A DNA stretch of 64,000 bases, from contig NZ_RQGG01000029.1 of the NCBI RefSeq assembly GCF_004769665.1, forward strand, positions 62,001 to 126,000, in the 5' to 3' direction. The DNA is from Leptospira kemamanensis. GTDB taxonomy: Bacteria; Spirochaetota; Leptospiria; Leptospirales; Leptospiraceae. A model generated the notes under the pieces. The model did not search any database. It had not been told where the DNA came from and saw only the letters and a list, made by a program, of their open reading frames with translations. Positions 8,359-17,133 of the stretch are shown piece after piece (the first letter of the stretch is position 1; every line of letters starts with the position of its first letter). A program made the position numbers and the translations under genes.

Positions 8359-10491
8359 TTAAAAATCGGGACTTTTTTGTTTTTTTAGAATATCCTCATA
8401 CGTTCGTAAAAGGTCTTCCATATAAAACGGTTTGCTGATAAATCCATCCATTCCCACTTCTACACATCGTTCTTTGTGTTCGTTTAGTACATGTGCGGTG
8501 ACGGCGATGATGATGGATTTTTTTGGTTTGGATTTTTCCAATTCTCTGATTTGTATTGTTGCTTCAAAGCCATCCATCACTGGCATTTCACAGTCCATCA
8601 AAATTAAGTCATAATGTTTTTGTTTGCATAAAGAAACGGCGACTTTTCCATTTTCTGCTAAATCAAATGGGATGTGTTGTTTTTTGAGTAATCCCCCGAT
8701 TACTTTTTGGTTGAGAACATTGTCTTCTACAACTAAAAAGATTTGGTTTGTTAACTCTTCTTTGGCAAAATCTTTGGGAGAAGATGAGACATCATTTGAA
8801 GACGGCACATGGGGTATGGAAGAAGAGCTTGGAGTCAGGTTGGAATCTGAATCTCTTGGATAAGTAGTCTCTTTTGGAGACGAATTATTCGGAGGAACAG
8901 AGAGTGGCAACAAACACCAAAAGGTACTGCCAACACCTTCCACACTTTCGACTCCAATTTTTCCAGATAAGAGTGTTACAAGTCGCTCTGAAATGGCTAA
9001 ACCAAGACCCGTTCCACCATACTTACGTGAGGTGGACGTATCCACTTGTGAAAATTTTTGGAAAAGGAATGGAAGTTTGTCTTTCGATATCCCGATCCCT
9101 GAATCTTTGATTTCAAACAAAAGGAAATTGTCTTTTTTACTGATGTTTAAGATGACAAAACCCATTTCCGTAAATTTGATCGCGTTTCCAATCAAGTTAA
9201 AAAGAATCTGGCGAATTCGGCTTGGATCAGAGAGAATCACCTCTGGCACATCAGAATGGATATGATACCTTAAATCTAAATGTTTGGTATTTGCTTCGAT
9301 ATGGAATAAATCAAAAATTTCATGTATCAAGTTTTGAAGTGGAAACGGGATGGTTTCAATGGCAAGTTTCCCTGCATCGATTTTAGAAAAATCTAAGATA
9401 TCATTTAATATATTGAGGAGTGCTTTTCCAGCATCTGCAATCGTTTTGATATAGGATTTTTGTTCGGAATCTAAATTGGTTTTGAACAAAATTTGTGTGA
9501 TGCCAATGACTCCATTCAGTGGTGTTCGAATTTCGTGACTCATTGAAGCTAAAAATTCCGATTTGGCACGACTTGCCATTTCCTTTTCTTCGTATAACTC
9601 TTGTAGTCTCTTTTGAGTTGTATTCAAACTACTTAAAATTGATTTTTTATCATTTGTAGAATCGATTTCGCCCGTGAATTTACCTTCGCCGAGTAAATAG
9701 ATCCTTCGAAATACCTCGTCCACACTGCCTCCCATGATGGAGACAAGGGATCTATGGGTGAGATACAAACTAAATCCAAAGATGATCCCTGTTAGAATGA
9801 GAATGGTACGAAGGAAATATACTTTTTCTTTTGCGTCTTGGATTGCTTGAGTTGTCCTTTCATCCAATTGATGATACAAATCATTGATTGGTTTCATGAT
9901 CTCTGCTTTACTTTTGAGATAATGATCATCAAATAAAATCCGAACTGCTTTCGGATTGGATTTCCCTGTTTTTAATTCCTCCTCTACCATTGCCATGGAT
10001 TCAAATTCTATCTTTGTTAGGGCATCCGAATTTTCTTTTGATAACGAGAGAAGTTGGTAATCGGACTCAAGGAACTCAGCTTGTTTCATTGCATCATAGA
10101 TACTAATCTTTTCTCCTTCTTCCGAAGGTGGTGGTAATTCCTCTGCAATCACTAAGTCCCAATACGCATAATCATAATCTTTAGGGCGTGGTCGTTTTCC
10201 ATTTCGAATTTCTAAAATTCGTTCAAAATAGATTTTGTATTTGGGTTCTTTTTGAATGGCATACAATCGAACTAAATTGGTGAGTTGGTCGGAAGATTGT
10301 CGAAGTTCATTTGCAATTTGTAAGGACCTGTGTCGGTTCTCTTCGGCGGCGTCTATTTTTCGTTCGCTGGCAGTGTACAATGCAAAGGCAAAGGTGACAA
10401 TGATGAATAAAATGAAGTTGGTCAATAAATAAGGAAACAAACTCCCTTTTGGCGACCAAAGTTTATCCAACATGGCGATACTCTCGTCCAA
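8359..10491 (-). CDS. hybrid sensor histidine kinase with C-terminal receiver
   Basis: A 710-residue membrane kinase. Membrane helices lie at about 20-40 and 226-246, enclosing a mostly helical extracytoplasmic domain of about 185 residues. A HAMP-like linker (about 250-300) leads to the HisKA dimerisation helix with phospho-acceptor His319 in SMSHEIRTPLNG. The HATPase domain shows the N box NLIGNAIKFTE, G1 DSGIGIS and G2 GGTGLGLAIS. A Ser/Pro-rich linker (about 531-580) connects to a receiver with LVVEDN near 586 and phospho-acceptor Asp633 in LMDCEMPVMDG. No separate response regulator is adjacent. It converges with the chemoreceptor operon; whether the two cooperate is unknown. Confidence 0.93.
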   Translation of the reverse strand: MDESIAMLDKLWSPKGSLFPYLLTNFILFIIVTFAFALYTASERKIDAAEENRHRSLQIANELRQSSDQLTNLVRLYAIQKEPKYKIYFERILEIRNGKRPRPKDYDYAYWDLVIAEELPPPSEEGEKISIYDAMKQAEFLESDYQLLSLSKENSDALTKIEFESMAMVEEELKTGKSNPKAVRILFDDHYLKSKAEIMKPINDLYHQLDERTTQAIQDAKEKVYFLRTILILTGIIFGFSLYLTHRSLVSIMGGSVDEVFRRIYLLGEGKFTGEIDSTNDKKSILSSLNTTQKRLQELYEEKEMASRAKSEFLASMSHEIRTPLNGVIGITQILFKTNLDSEQKSYIKTIADAGKALLNILNDILDFSKIDAGKLAIETIPFPLQNLIHEIFDLFHIEANTKHLDLRYHIHSDVPEVILSDPSRIRQILFNLIGNAIKFTEMGFVILNISKKDNFLLFEIKDSGIGISKDKLPFLFQKFSQVDTSTSRKYGGTGLGLAISERLVTLLSGKIGVESVEGVGSTFWCLLPLSVPPNNSSPKETTYPRDSDSNLTPSSSSIPHVPSSNDVSSSPKDFAKEELTNQIFLVVEDNVLNQKVIGGLLKKQHIPFDLAENGKVAVSLCKQKHYDLILMDCEMPVMDGFEATIQIRELEKSKPKKSIIIAVTAHVLNEHKERCVEVGMDGFISKPFYMEDLLRTYEDILKKQKSPDF

Positions 10492-10660
10492 ATTGAAATT
10501 GGAGTAAAGGAGAATTTTGAAACTTAGTTTAAAAATGAATTTAAGAAAAATATGCTGATTTTATGAAATGAGTGAATGTCTTGTTTGGAAACAAATTGTT
10601 GTCCCCTAGAGCAGCGCTTGAAGCAATTTAGCATTGTTGTTTCTACTAAAGTTTTTTTGG

Positions 10661-11329
10661 TTATGACTTTCCATCCATATAAGCTTGTAATTCTTGTTGT
10701 AATCCTTCTGGTAAACTGAGTCCCCGGGAGCGAATCCTTTCGTTGTATTTATTAAAAGACATACGGTGTTGGTTGGTATTCAAATATCCTTCGAGAGCCT
10801 CGGAAGCCCAGGGTATGATTTCTTTTACAAAATCATGATTTTCTTCCAACTGATCACAAAACGGAATGAATAAGGGGCGATTTACTGGGCGTCCAATATT
10901 ACGATAAAATAATAAACAAAATAATGTTTCGTCTCCCAAAACAGATTCCGTTCGAATTTTTTCTTCTACATATTTGAGATTGATGGTATCTAAGTAATCA
11001 ATGTTAAATGACTCGGGAGCTAATCTTTTAATGACGTATTTTGAGATTTCATTTTTTACGAATGTTAAATTATTGCAGTGAGATGGGCAAGAACCTTGGT
11101 CTTTGTGAAGGTCACACTCCAATAATAAAATACAGTCTACATCGGAAGTAGGATCCACAATTCCAAAATTGATGGAACCGAGTAGTTCCAATGCCACTTC
11201 GTATCCCTTTCTGGAAAGTTCTTGTGTTGCCAAACGAAAGGCTTGCATCCGTTTGAGGGCATATTTGGTATCATAGTTTCTATATTTATTTTTAAGAACG
11301 AGATACCTTTCGACTATATTTTTGGACAT
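10661..11329 (-). CDS. nucleotidyltransferase-fold protein
   Basis: A 222-residue protein with a pol-beta-type nucleotidyltransferase signature: LLGSINFGIVDPTSDVDCIL at residues 49-68, where G51-S52 and the Asp pair D63/D65 match the GS...DxD motif that binds NTP and metal. A short CPSHC insertion follows at 81-85, which could bind metal. The C-terminal half is helical. Substrate is unknown; relatives include tRNA/RNA nucleotidyltransferases, antibiotic adenylyltransferases and toxin-type enzymes. It stands alone, divergent from the TPR gene, with no antitoxin-like HEPN partner next to it. Confidence 0.75.
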   Translation of the reverse strand: MSKNIVERYLVLKNKYRNYDTKYALKRMQAFRLATQELSRKGYEVALELLGSINFGIVDPTSDVDCILLLECDLHKDQGSCPSHCNNLTFVKNEISKYVIKRLAPESFNIDYLDTINLKYVEEKIRTESVLGDETLFCLLFYRNIGRPVNRPLFIPFCDQLEENHDFVKEIIPWASEALEGYLNTNQHRMSFNKYNERIRSRGLSLPEGLQQELQAYMDGKS

Positions 11330-11412
11330 GGTGTTTTGCCGAATGCGTTTGGGATTGAAATTTAGTGAACGTCATTTGCCCTAGGAATACAACACCTTTT
11401 GTATTGGGAATT

Positions 11413-11441
11413 TTGAAATTTCGCCGATAATTTCCTATAGG
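11413..11441 (+). promoter_or_regulatory. putative sigma-70 promoter of the TPR gene
   Basis: TTGAAA at 11413-11418 and TATAGG at 11436-11441 with a 17-base spacer. Transcription would start near 11448, which is at the ATG of a 16-codon frame (11447) and just before the TTG start of the annotated gene. See the finding on the start of the downstream gene. Confidence 0.4.
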
Positions 11442-11453
11442 TAGGAATGGAAA

Positions 11454-13487
11454 TTGGATTCTCAGAACTTGGTCAATTTGGTTTCAAAAAAAAATAAGTC
11501 CAAGTCATTCTTCCTTTTATCATTTCTTTTCCTCCAGATTTCCCTGTGGGCAGGTGAGGAAGACCGAAGAAATCCACTTTCTGGATTGTATCTTTCTCCC
11601 TTACAAGTGATCTCCATGGAGGAGATCCGATCTCTCGATACGGAAAAAAGACTCACCATTGACGAAGATTCAGGGATCGCTCTACGCGAGGAACCTAAAC
11701 CCGTTGATCCCAATGCACCCGATGTTCCCGTCATCCCTGGTGCCGATGTGCCAGTGGATCCCGGCCAAGAAACAGGTCCTAAAAATTTAGAAACTAAGAT
11801 TCGTGAGGCGGAAGGTTTACTCAAAAGGTATTATAGTCAATTTATCGAAGAAAAACGCATTTGGGAAGACCGTGAGAAAGGGAATGTTTACAATTCTCGC
11901 ACCGAGATGAATGACATCCGTTTGTTACTTTGGCAAAGCACTCACAAACATGCTGAGACTTTTATTGTGCGTGATTCCCCTCTTTTGTATTACTTACATA
12001 CCAAACTTGCCAAACTCTATGTAGAATCAGAGAAATTTGCACCAGCTCTCAGGCATTATCTGGCGGCCTTTCGATACCATCCACTTGAGATGACGGAAGA
12101 GGGTTATCGAACGGGAGAATGGCAAAAAGAAGATGTGCTTGGGTATGATGAAACTTCCGCAAAAGAACATGAAAGGTTGTATCAAAACTGGGTAAAAGCG
12201 GAAACGAATTATAAAAAAGCAAAAGATGAAATTCACATCAAAGAAAGTAATTGGATTCGAGAAGGGAAAAAACTATCGGATTTGAAACTGCAATCCAATC
12301 AGTGGAACAATGATGTACGATTGTTAGATGATGTTCGGAAACAAACAAAAAGTGACTACGAAAAATCTTATAATGAGAGATATCTAGTGTATTTAAACAA
12401 ACGAAAACAAATTGAATCCAATGACCTGTATGCATTCGCAAATGTTGTTAAAAAACTAGAAGATGATAACAAAGAAAGACTCAAAATTGTTAATAAACTA
12501 GGAACAGCAGGAAAAGGAATTTACGTTCTCTTTGATTACAAACGAAATACTGATTTTTTTGCTTACGAATTGATCTTAGAAAGAGCATTTCGAATTTGGA
12601 ATGAAAATCCAAATGTTTTAAATGATATTGCAGAACAATTTAGGCAAGATGGGAAAAAAGAGAAAGCCGCTGATTTTTATGAAAAATCATTGAATGAATT
12701 TTTAAAAATCCCAAATCCAACGGACGAAGAAAAAGAAAAAATCATCAAAGCGAATTTACGTTTAGCAACGATTAATGCTGATTTAAAACGTAATATTTTA
12801 GCTGGGAATTATTATGAAACGTTTTTCAACTTAAGTCCTGATACAGCTGAAAAAACAAGAGTTTCCTATGAAATTGGAGTCTTTTTCAATCAGAAGATTG
12901 GAGATCCAGAAAGGGGTGCAAATTTTCTAATCTATTGGTTGGAAAAAAATAGCAAAGATTGGAATCCTTCTCTCACTGAAGATACAGGTCTTTCTGAAAT
13001 GGAAGCCATTGCTTATTTTTATCTGAGTAAAAAAGATAAAAAATTAAAAAAATCTGAATTAGAACAAAACAAGTTAAACATTGCACTCATGCAGTGGAAA
13101 AAAATTGATGAAAAACTCATCAGTGCTGAAAAAGAAAGAGCTGATTTAATTGAGAAAAAACAATCTTTGAAAAAGGATTTAATGGTCACCACTTTAGATG
13201 ATGTATTGTCACAATACAGATTGATGGATTTAAAAATTGAAGACCAAGAAGCAGTGATTCGCGTATTGGAAACCAAACGCAGCAAAATTCCACTCATCAA
13301 AATTCTGTTTCGATTGGGTGTGCTAGCAGAAGAAAATAGAGATTTTAAAAAAGCAAAAGAATATTATGAAACAGTCATCAAAGAGGGTGGGGAAACAGAT
13401 ATACGTGTTGCCTTAAAAGAATTAGAAAGGATTAAACGAATTTTGGAAACAGGAAATATCCAACCTCCCATTAACGAGAGTATTTGA
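11454..13487 (+). CDS. exported TPR/coiled-coil protein
   Basis: A 677-residue protein of unknown function. An N-terminal signal peptide is evident (basic KKNKSKS, hydrophobic FFLLSFLFLQISLWA, then AGEE), so it is exported to the periplasm or surface. A Pro-rich linker lies at about 80-105. The remainder is helical with TPR-like units near 180-215 (KLYVESEKFAPALRHYLAA), 395-420 (FRQDGKKEKAADFYEKSLNE) and 630-660 (LAEENRDFKKAKEYYETVIK), separated by charged coiled coil. The chosen TTG start has AGGA seven bases upstream. Its last 17 bases overlap the 3' end of the convergent lipoprotein gene. Confidence 0.85.
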   Translation: MDSQNLVNLVSKKNKSKSFFLLSFLFLQISLWAGEEDRRNPLSGLYLSPLQVISMEEIRSLDTEKRLTIDEDSGIALREEPKPVDPNAPDVPVIPGADVPVDPGQETGPKNLETKIREAEGLLKRYYSQFIEEKRIWEDREKGNVYNSRTEMNDIRLLLWQSTHKHAETFIVRDSPLLYYLHTKLAKLYVESEKFAPALRHYLAAFRYHPLEMTEEGYRTGEWQKEDVLGYDETSAKEHERLYQNWVKAETNYKKAKDEIHIKESNWIREGKKLSDLKLQSNQWNNDVRLLDDVRKQTKSDYEKSYNERYLVYLNKRKQIESNDLYAFANVVKKLEDDNKERLKIVNKLGTAGKGIYVLFDYKRNTDFFAYELILERAFRIWNENPNVLNDIAEQFRQDGKKEKAADFYEKSLNEFLKIPNPTDEEKEKIIKANLRLATINADLKRNILAGNYYETFFNLSPDTAEKTRVSYEIGVFFNQKIGDPERGANFLIYWLEKNSKDWNPSLTEDTGLSEMEAIAYFYLSKKDKKLKKSELEQNKLNIALMQWKKIDEKLISAEKERADLIEKKQSLKKDLMVTTLDDVLSQYRLMDLKIEDQEAVIRVLETKRSKIPLIKILFRLGVLAEENRDFKKAKEYYETVIKEGGETDIRVALKELERIKRILETGNIQPPINESI

Positions 13488-14043
13488 TGATTTCGTCTGT
13501 TTGATCGCCAGCTAACTCTTGTTCCAGATTTTCTTGTGTATAACCTTCATCAGGTAAAATACGAAACTTCACTTCATCGACAGTATCACCTTCATATACA
13601 ATTTTGATTAGATATTCCCCTGTTCGTAACAAGGAAAATTCATCTCGAATCGCAAGGGTATCTGGTTCTACACGTTTCTTTTTGATATCAATCTCAACAA
13701 AGTCCAATTCATATCGATTGAGTGAGATATGAAAATCTGTTTCGAGCCCAGGGTTTCTTGAAAATTGATACACATAGTGAATGGTATCGGTGGGTGAAAA
13801 AATCAAATCATCCCTCATCATTTTATAATCAGTGATGGTTTGGATGTGTTGTTCTAAGATGTCCATCTCTTCCATTTTTGTCGTTGTCCAACCAAACTCA
13901 CCCTTCGGAACACCACACTGAATGAATAAAAACAAAGAACATAGGAGGAGAAAACGGGTAAGGAAATTGCGGGAGAATTTGGGAAACACAAGGCAAATTG
14001 GTGCCGACGAATTCTGTCTCATCTTACTTAGAATTTCGTCCAA
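13471..14043 (-). CDS. putative lipoprotein, last gene of the pgs cluster
   Basis: A 190-residue protein. A basic segment and hydrophobic stretch FLTRFLLLCSLFLFIQC end at Cys43, a spirochaete-type lipobox (LFIQ-C), so the mature lipoprotein probably starts CGVPKGEF. A later start at the Met at residue 8 would give a more normal signal length. The mature part is beta-rich and unrecognised (FHISLNRYELDFVEIDI, GEYLIKIVYEGDTVDEVKF) and looks like an Ig-like or small beta-sandwich fold. It lies 31 bases after the small membrane gene in the pgsB-C-W direction, so it may belong to that operon. It overlaps the TPR gene 3' end by 17 bases. Confidence 0.7.
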   Translation of the reverse strand: MDEILSKMRQNSSAPICLVFPKFSRNFLTRFLLLCSLFLFIQCGVPKGEFGWTTTKMEEMDILEQHIQTITDYKMMRDDLIFSPTDTIHYVYQFSRNPGLETDFHISLNRYELDFVEIDIKKKRVEPDTLAIRDEFSLLRTGEYLIKIVYEGDTVDEVKFRILPDEGYTQENLEQELAGDQTDEIIKYSR

Positions 14044-14074
14044 ACTTCGAATTTTCTCTTTCTAAATTGAGGGA

Positions 14075-14263
14075 TTATTCGATTATTTTTCCTCTATCGG
14101 AGATGTCCTTTTCCTGTGTGGGACGTGGGTTCTGTTTGTTTCGTAATTCTTCTCTTGGGTGTTTGCCAAGCTCTTCTGCGATTTTTGCTGGCAAAATCAG
14201 AATACGGCTTACGAAACGTAAAAGGAAAAAGAGTAAAATGGATAAAACAATGATTTTTGCCAT
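14075..14263 (-). CDS. small single-span membrane protein
   Basis: A 62-residue ORF starting two bases after the pgsW stop. An N-terminal membrane helix (residues about 2-26, IIVLSILLFFLLRFVSRIL) is followed by a charged tail rich in Arg, Lys and Glu. It resembles the short DUF4834-like one-helix proteins I have seen in Bacteroidetes, but that is a loose likeness. The tight spacing inside the pgs operon and the clean topology argue that it is real. It might be a small accessory subunit of the poly-gamma-glutamate machine, comparable in size to PgsE/CapE, which is inference. Confidence 0.55.
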   Translation of the reverse strand: MAKIIVLSILLFFLLRFVSRILILPAKIAEELGKHPREELRNKQNPRPTQEKDISDRGKIIE

Positions 14264-14265
14264 GA

Positions 14266-15399
14266 TTACCTGGAACGTAAGGTTTTGGGTAGGTAATGGT
14301 CTTCTTCGTTTTCACCCCAACCAAGCCTAGTAACACCATACAATCCAATGAGCAAAAAAAGGAAAACAGAAACATAAAGATAGGGATTGTATTCTTCTGA
14401 ATAAAATACCTTTCCTTCCCCAGGTTTCGGAATTTTTTTCGGAGATAGGGGAAGTCCATACCGTTTGGCAAGGGATTCCACTTGGATGAAATTGATGACA
14501 GGTGTCTCTCGTTCTAAAAAGGATTTGATCACTGAATTTGGGATATGCACTTCTTCGGGAAGATCGGTGATCAGTCCATTTTTAAAAACTTGTTTGCCGA
14601 GACTTGTTCCGAGGATGGTTGTTCCTCCCCCAACATTGATAAAGAGTTTGATTGGTTTTCCTTGAGATAACTCATCATAATACTTCATTCGTTTTTCGAT
14701 GGAGTCTTCAAAATGGATAGGATCTAAAAGTTTGACTTTGTTTCGCTTCAGAGCAAGTAACAGAAGTTCTTTGCCCTCTTTTGAAGTTCCCGCTGCTTTG
14801 TCTTGGATGCCTCCAAGGGATGCATAACTCGATCGAAAGGAAAAAATTCCAGATGATTCCAATTCCTTTTCCATATCAAGCCACAACATCTGTGGGTGAT
14901 TGGCTCCGAACTGAGAAGCAGAAGCACTCGAAATGATAATGGGTTTTAGTTTTAATGTATCAAGTGCTGCAAACAAACAAATATTTAACGCAGGAAAGGA
15001 ACCAGATGTGGCAACAGCAACCGTATCACCTTCTTCCACTTTTGCTTTTTTCAAAAATTGGATCATCACGGCTGCAAAATTTGGATTAATCGAAGTTTGT
15101 TTTGCAGTTAACGAACCACTATTACTTGTAACGGGTGTTAAGAATTCTCCAATGAGTCCCGAATTGGATGGATCAAACTCTTTGTAATCCGGTTTTTTGT
15201 GTTTTAATAGTTCTGGTTTTAGGATTTGGAAACCACGTTCGGCAAGTTTGGCCGCATGTAATTTTTTTTTGAAGTAAGGTTGTTCTTTTTTTACCTTACA
15301 AGATTCGATTAAGAGTAAACCAATGATCCCAAGGATGGCAAGTAAAAACAAAGCAATCCGCGAATGTTTCCAAGGTGACCAATAAATTTTTGTCATCAT
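14266..15399 (-). CDS. pgsW: poly-gamma-glutamate system protein PgsW
   Basis: A 377-residue membrane-anchored protein matching what I know as the TIGR04332 poly-gamma-glutamate system family, found with PgsB and PgsC. A membrane helix lies at about 14-32 ending LLIESC, a large extracytoplasmic domain follows, and a second helix sits near 343-362 (YLYVSVFLFLLIGLYGV). Within the domain are Rossmann-like segments VAVATSGSFPALNI, KPIIISSASASQFGANHP and FINVGGGTTILGTSLGK. Its biochemical role is not established to my knowledge. The start overlaps the pgsC stop by four bases (ATGA), so synthesis is coupled. Confidence 0.85.
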   Translation of the reverse strand: MMTKIYWSPWKHSRIALFLLAILGIIGLLLIESCKVKKEQPYFKKKLHAAKLAERGFQILKPELLKHKKPDYKEFDPSNSGLIGEFLTPVTSNSGSLTAKQTSINPNFAAVMIQFLKKAKVEEGDTVAVATSGSFPALNICLFAALDTLKLKPIIISSASASQFGANHPQMLWLDMEKELESSGIFSFRSSYASLGGIQDKAAGTSKEGKELLLLALKRNKVKLLDPIHFEDSIEKRMKYYDELSQGKPIKLFINVGGGTTILGTSLGKQVFKNGLITDLPEEVHIPNSVIKSFLERETPVINFIQVESLAKRYGLPLSPKKIPKPGEGKVFYSEEYNPYLYVSVFLFLLIGLYGVTRLGWGENEEDHYLPKTLRSR

Positions 15400-15860
15400 A
15401 AGGTTTCTAATTCATTTCCTAAAAGAAAAATCAAAAGGATCTTCACAAACACTGCTGCAAGAATCAATACAGAGGTTGTTTCCAAAACACCTTGCCTTTC
15501 ATACCAAATGGCGATCAGGCCAGGAATGATAAAACCAATCCCTCTCATCTCAGACAAATAAGATAACTCAATTTCTGGTAAAATTTGATAGTTGAGTAAA
15601 TATCCAAAGAAATATCCGAATAACAGAATAAAGACGATCTTTCGTTTTCCAAAAATCATTAAAAAGTTAGAAAGAATTTCTACACAGATATAGGATAAAA
15701 ATGCGATAAAAAAAGTAAGGGCAATATTTTTGGGATGATTCAGAGACAAAGCAAGATAACCAGGAACCACAAGTCCAGTTCCTAAAATTCCAAATAATTC
15801 GGAGAAAACAAGGCTTATCACCAAACTCAGTCCAATCGACAAAGGAAGAATTTCATTCAT
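15396..15860 (-). CDS. pgsC: poly-gamma-glutamate synthase subunit PgsC/CapC
   Basis: A 154-residue integral membrane protein with about five hydrophobic helices. The family features are the start LPLSIGLSLVISLVFSELFG, then GLVVPGYLALSLNHP near 29-43 and RGIGFIIPGLIAIWYERQG near 106-124. PgsC/CapC pairs with the ligase PgsB to form the membrane synthase polymerising glutamate through its gamma-carboxyl. The usual length is about 150. It overlaps pgsB by eight bases and pgsW by four, a compact operon. Confidence 0.92.
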   Translation of the reverse strand: MNEILPLSIGLSLVISLVFSELFGILGTGLVVPGYLALSLNHPKNIALTFFIAFLSYICVEILSNFLMIFGKRKIVFILLFGYFFGYLLNYQILPEIELSYLSEMRGIGFIIPGLIAIWYERQGVLETTSVLILAAVFVKILLIFLLGNELETL

Positions 15861-17049
15861 ACGTTTGTTCCGACCTATTTTTTAGATATAATGACAAATC
15901 CATTCCAAGTCCAACAATATTCCCAATTCCAAACACAAGTGATTGTTTTGGTAAAATCGAAAGTAATGATTCAAAGATGGCATCCAAATTCATATGTTCC
16001 CAAACATAGATAGGGACATCGATTTGCGAATACGTCTTTAGGTATTGGAACGCCAAGGATGTAGAAGAACCAATGAGTATCACTGCATCATACCCATCCC
16101 AGTTGGCAAACTCTTTTGTTAGTTGTTTGGTTCGTTCCGGTCGATCATCCCTTGTATGAAACAAAATGAATCTTTTTTTGTAAGATGGATATCGATTTAG
16201 AATAGAGTCCCAAATGAGTTTGGTGCTCTTTGGATCATTTGCTGCCATGGCATTGACATAGATAAACTCTTTTCCAAAAAAATGAATTGGTAAAACTGTA
16301 AGTGCTCCTGGATCTGGAGTGACTTTCCACATAGCTTCTAATGCTTTTTTACGATCCACACCCAAAAGTTCACATACCTTGAGGGCAATGATTACATTTT
16401 CCTTATGTTCCCAATATGGGAATTTTAGTATTTCTTCATCCGAAATGGAGTGAATTTCCTTTTCTTCGATGATCACAGGATTTGTATTTCGATTGAGACA
16501 AACATCAACTACTTCTTTATAAAATTCGTTTGGTCCAACAACAAGTGCCCCTTGGATAGGTGTAGCAGATAACAATGTCTTGGCGACATCCAGAAGATTT
16601 GGTCCCATGACTTCCAAATGGTCTTCTCGAATGTTTGTGATGACACCAATATCAGAATGTAAAATTTGCCCTTCGCTTGCCCATTGGTATCTTGGTTCCA
16701 AAGCCATACATTCTAAGACAACGATATCCGCATTGGCATCCTTTGCTTTGCGTAAGATTTTAATTTGTTCGAGAATGGATGGTTTACCAAATCGAGAAAT
16801 AGAAGTTTCGGAACCATCGGGAAATATCATACGAGCCAAGGTTCCTGTTGTTTTTGCAAAAACAGAGTATCCCGAAGCCGAGAGTCCTTGTCGAATCAAT
16901 CTCGTGACACTCGATTTTCCACGAGTGCCATTCACATGAATGCGGTGTTTGAATTTTTTTAACGTACGTTTGTGTAAGATGGCTTCAACAGTGTAATAAA
17001 AAACCAAAACCAATATAATGAGAAAAAATAAAGTGGCATTTGGTTTCAT
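15853..17049 (-). CDS. pgsB: poly-gamma-glutamate synthase subunit PgsB/CapB
   Basis: ATP-dependent amide ligase of the Mur-ligase-like family that extends poly-gamma-glutamate at the membrane. The 398-residue protein, close to the typical 393, has an N-terminal anchor (residues about 6-24) followed by the ATP-binding motif NGTRGKSSVTR at 40-50. Also present are VVLECMALEPRYQW, NIREDHLEVMG near 136 and the C-terminal NIVGLG region. It is the first gene of a minus-strand operon pgsB-pgsC-pgsW-14075-13471. No pgsA/capA, and no capD or pgsS, is in the window. It is divergent from the SpoIIE-TPR gene. Confidence 0.93.
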   Translation of the reverse strand: MKPNATLFFLIILVLVFYYTVEAILHKRTLKKFKHRIHVNGTRGKSSVTRLIRQGLSASGYSVFAKTTGTLARMIFPDGSETSISRFGKPSILEQIKILRKAKDANADIVVLECMALEPRYQWASEGQILHSDIGVITNIREDHLEVMGPNLLDVAKTLLSATPIQGALVVGPNEFYKEVVDVCLNRNTNPVIIEEKEIHSISDEEILKFPYWEHKENVIIALKVCELLGVDRKKALEAMWKVTPDPGALTVLPIHFFGKEFIYVNAMAANDPKSTKLIWDSILNRYPSYKKRFILFHTRDDRPERTKQLTKEFANWDGYDAVILIGSSTSLAFQYLKTYSQIDVPIYVWEHMNLDAIFESLLSILPKQSLVFGIGNIVGLGMDLSLYLKNRSEQTYE

Positions 17050-17133
17050 TTGAAAATTTCCAGATGATACGTTTCCTTCAAACGAATGTCATTTGATTGT
17101 AACGTAAAATTGCGAAGATGCACGTAGTTTTCT

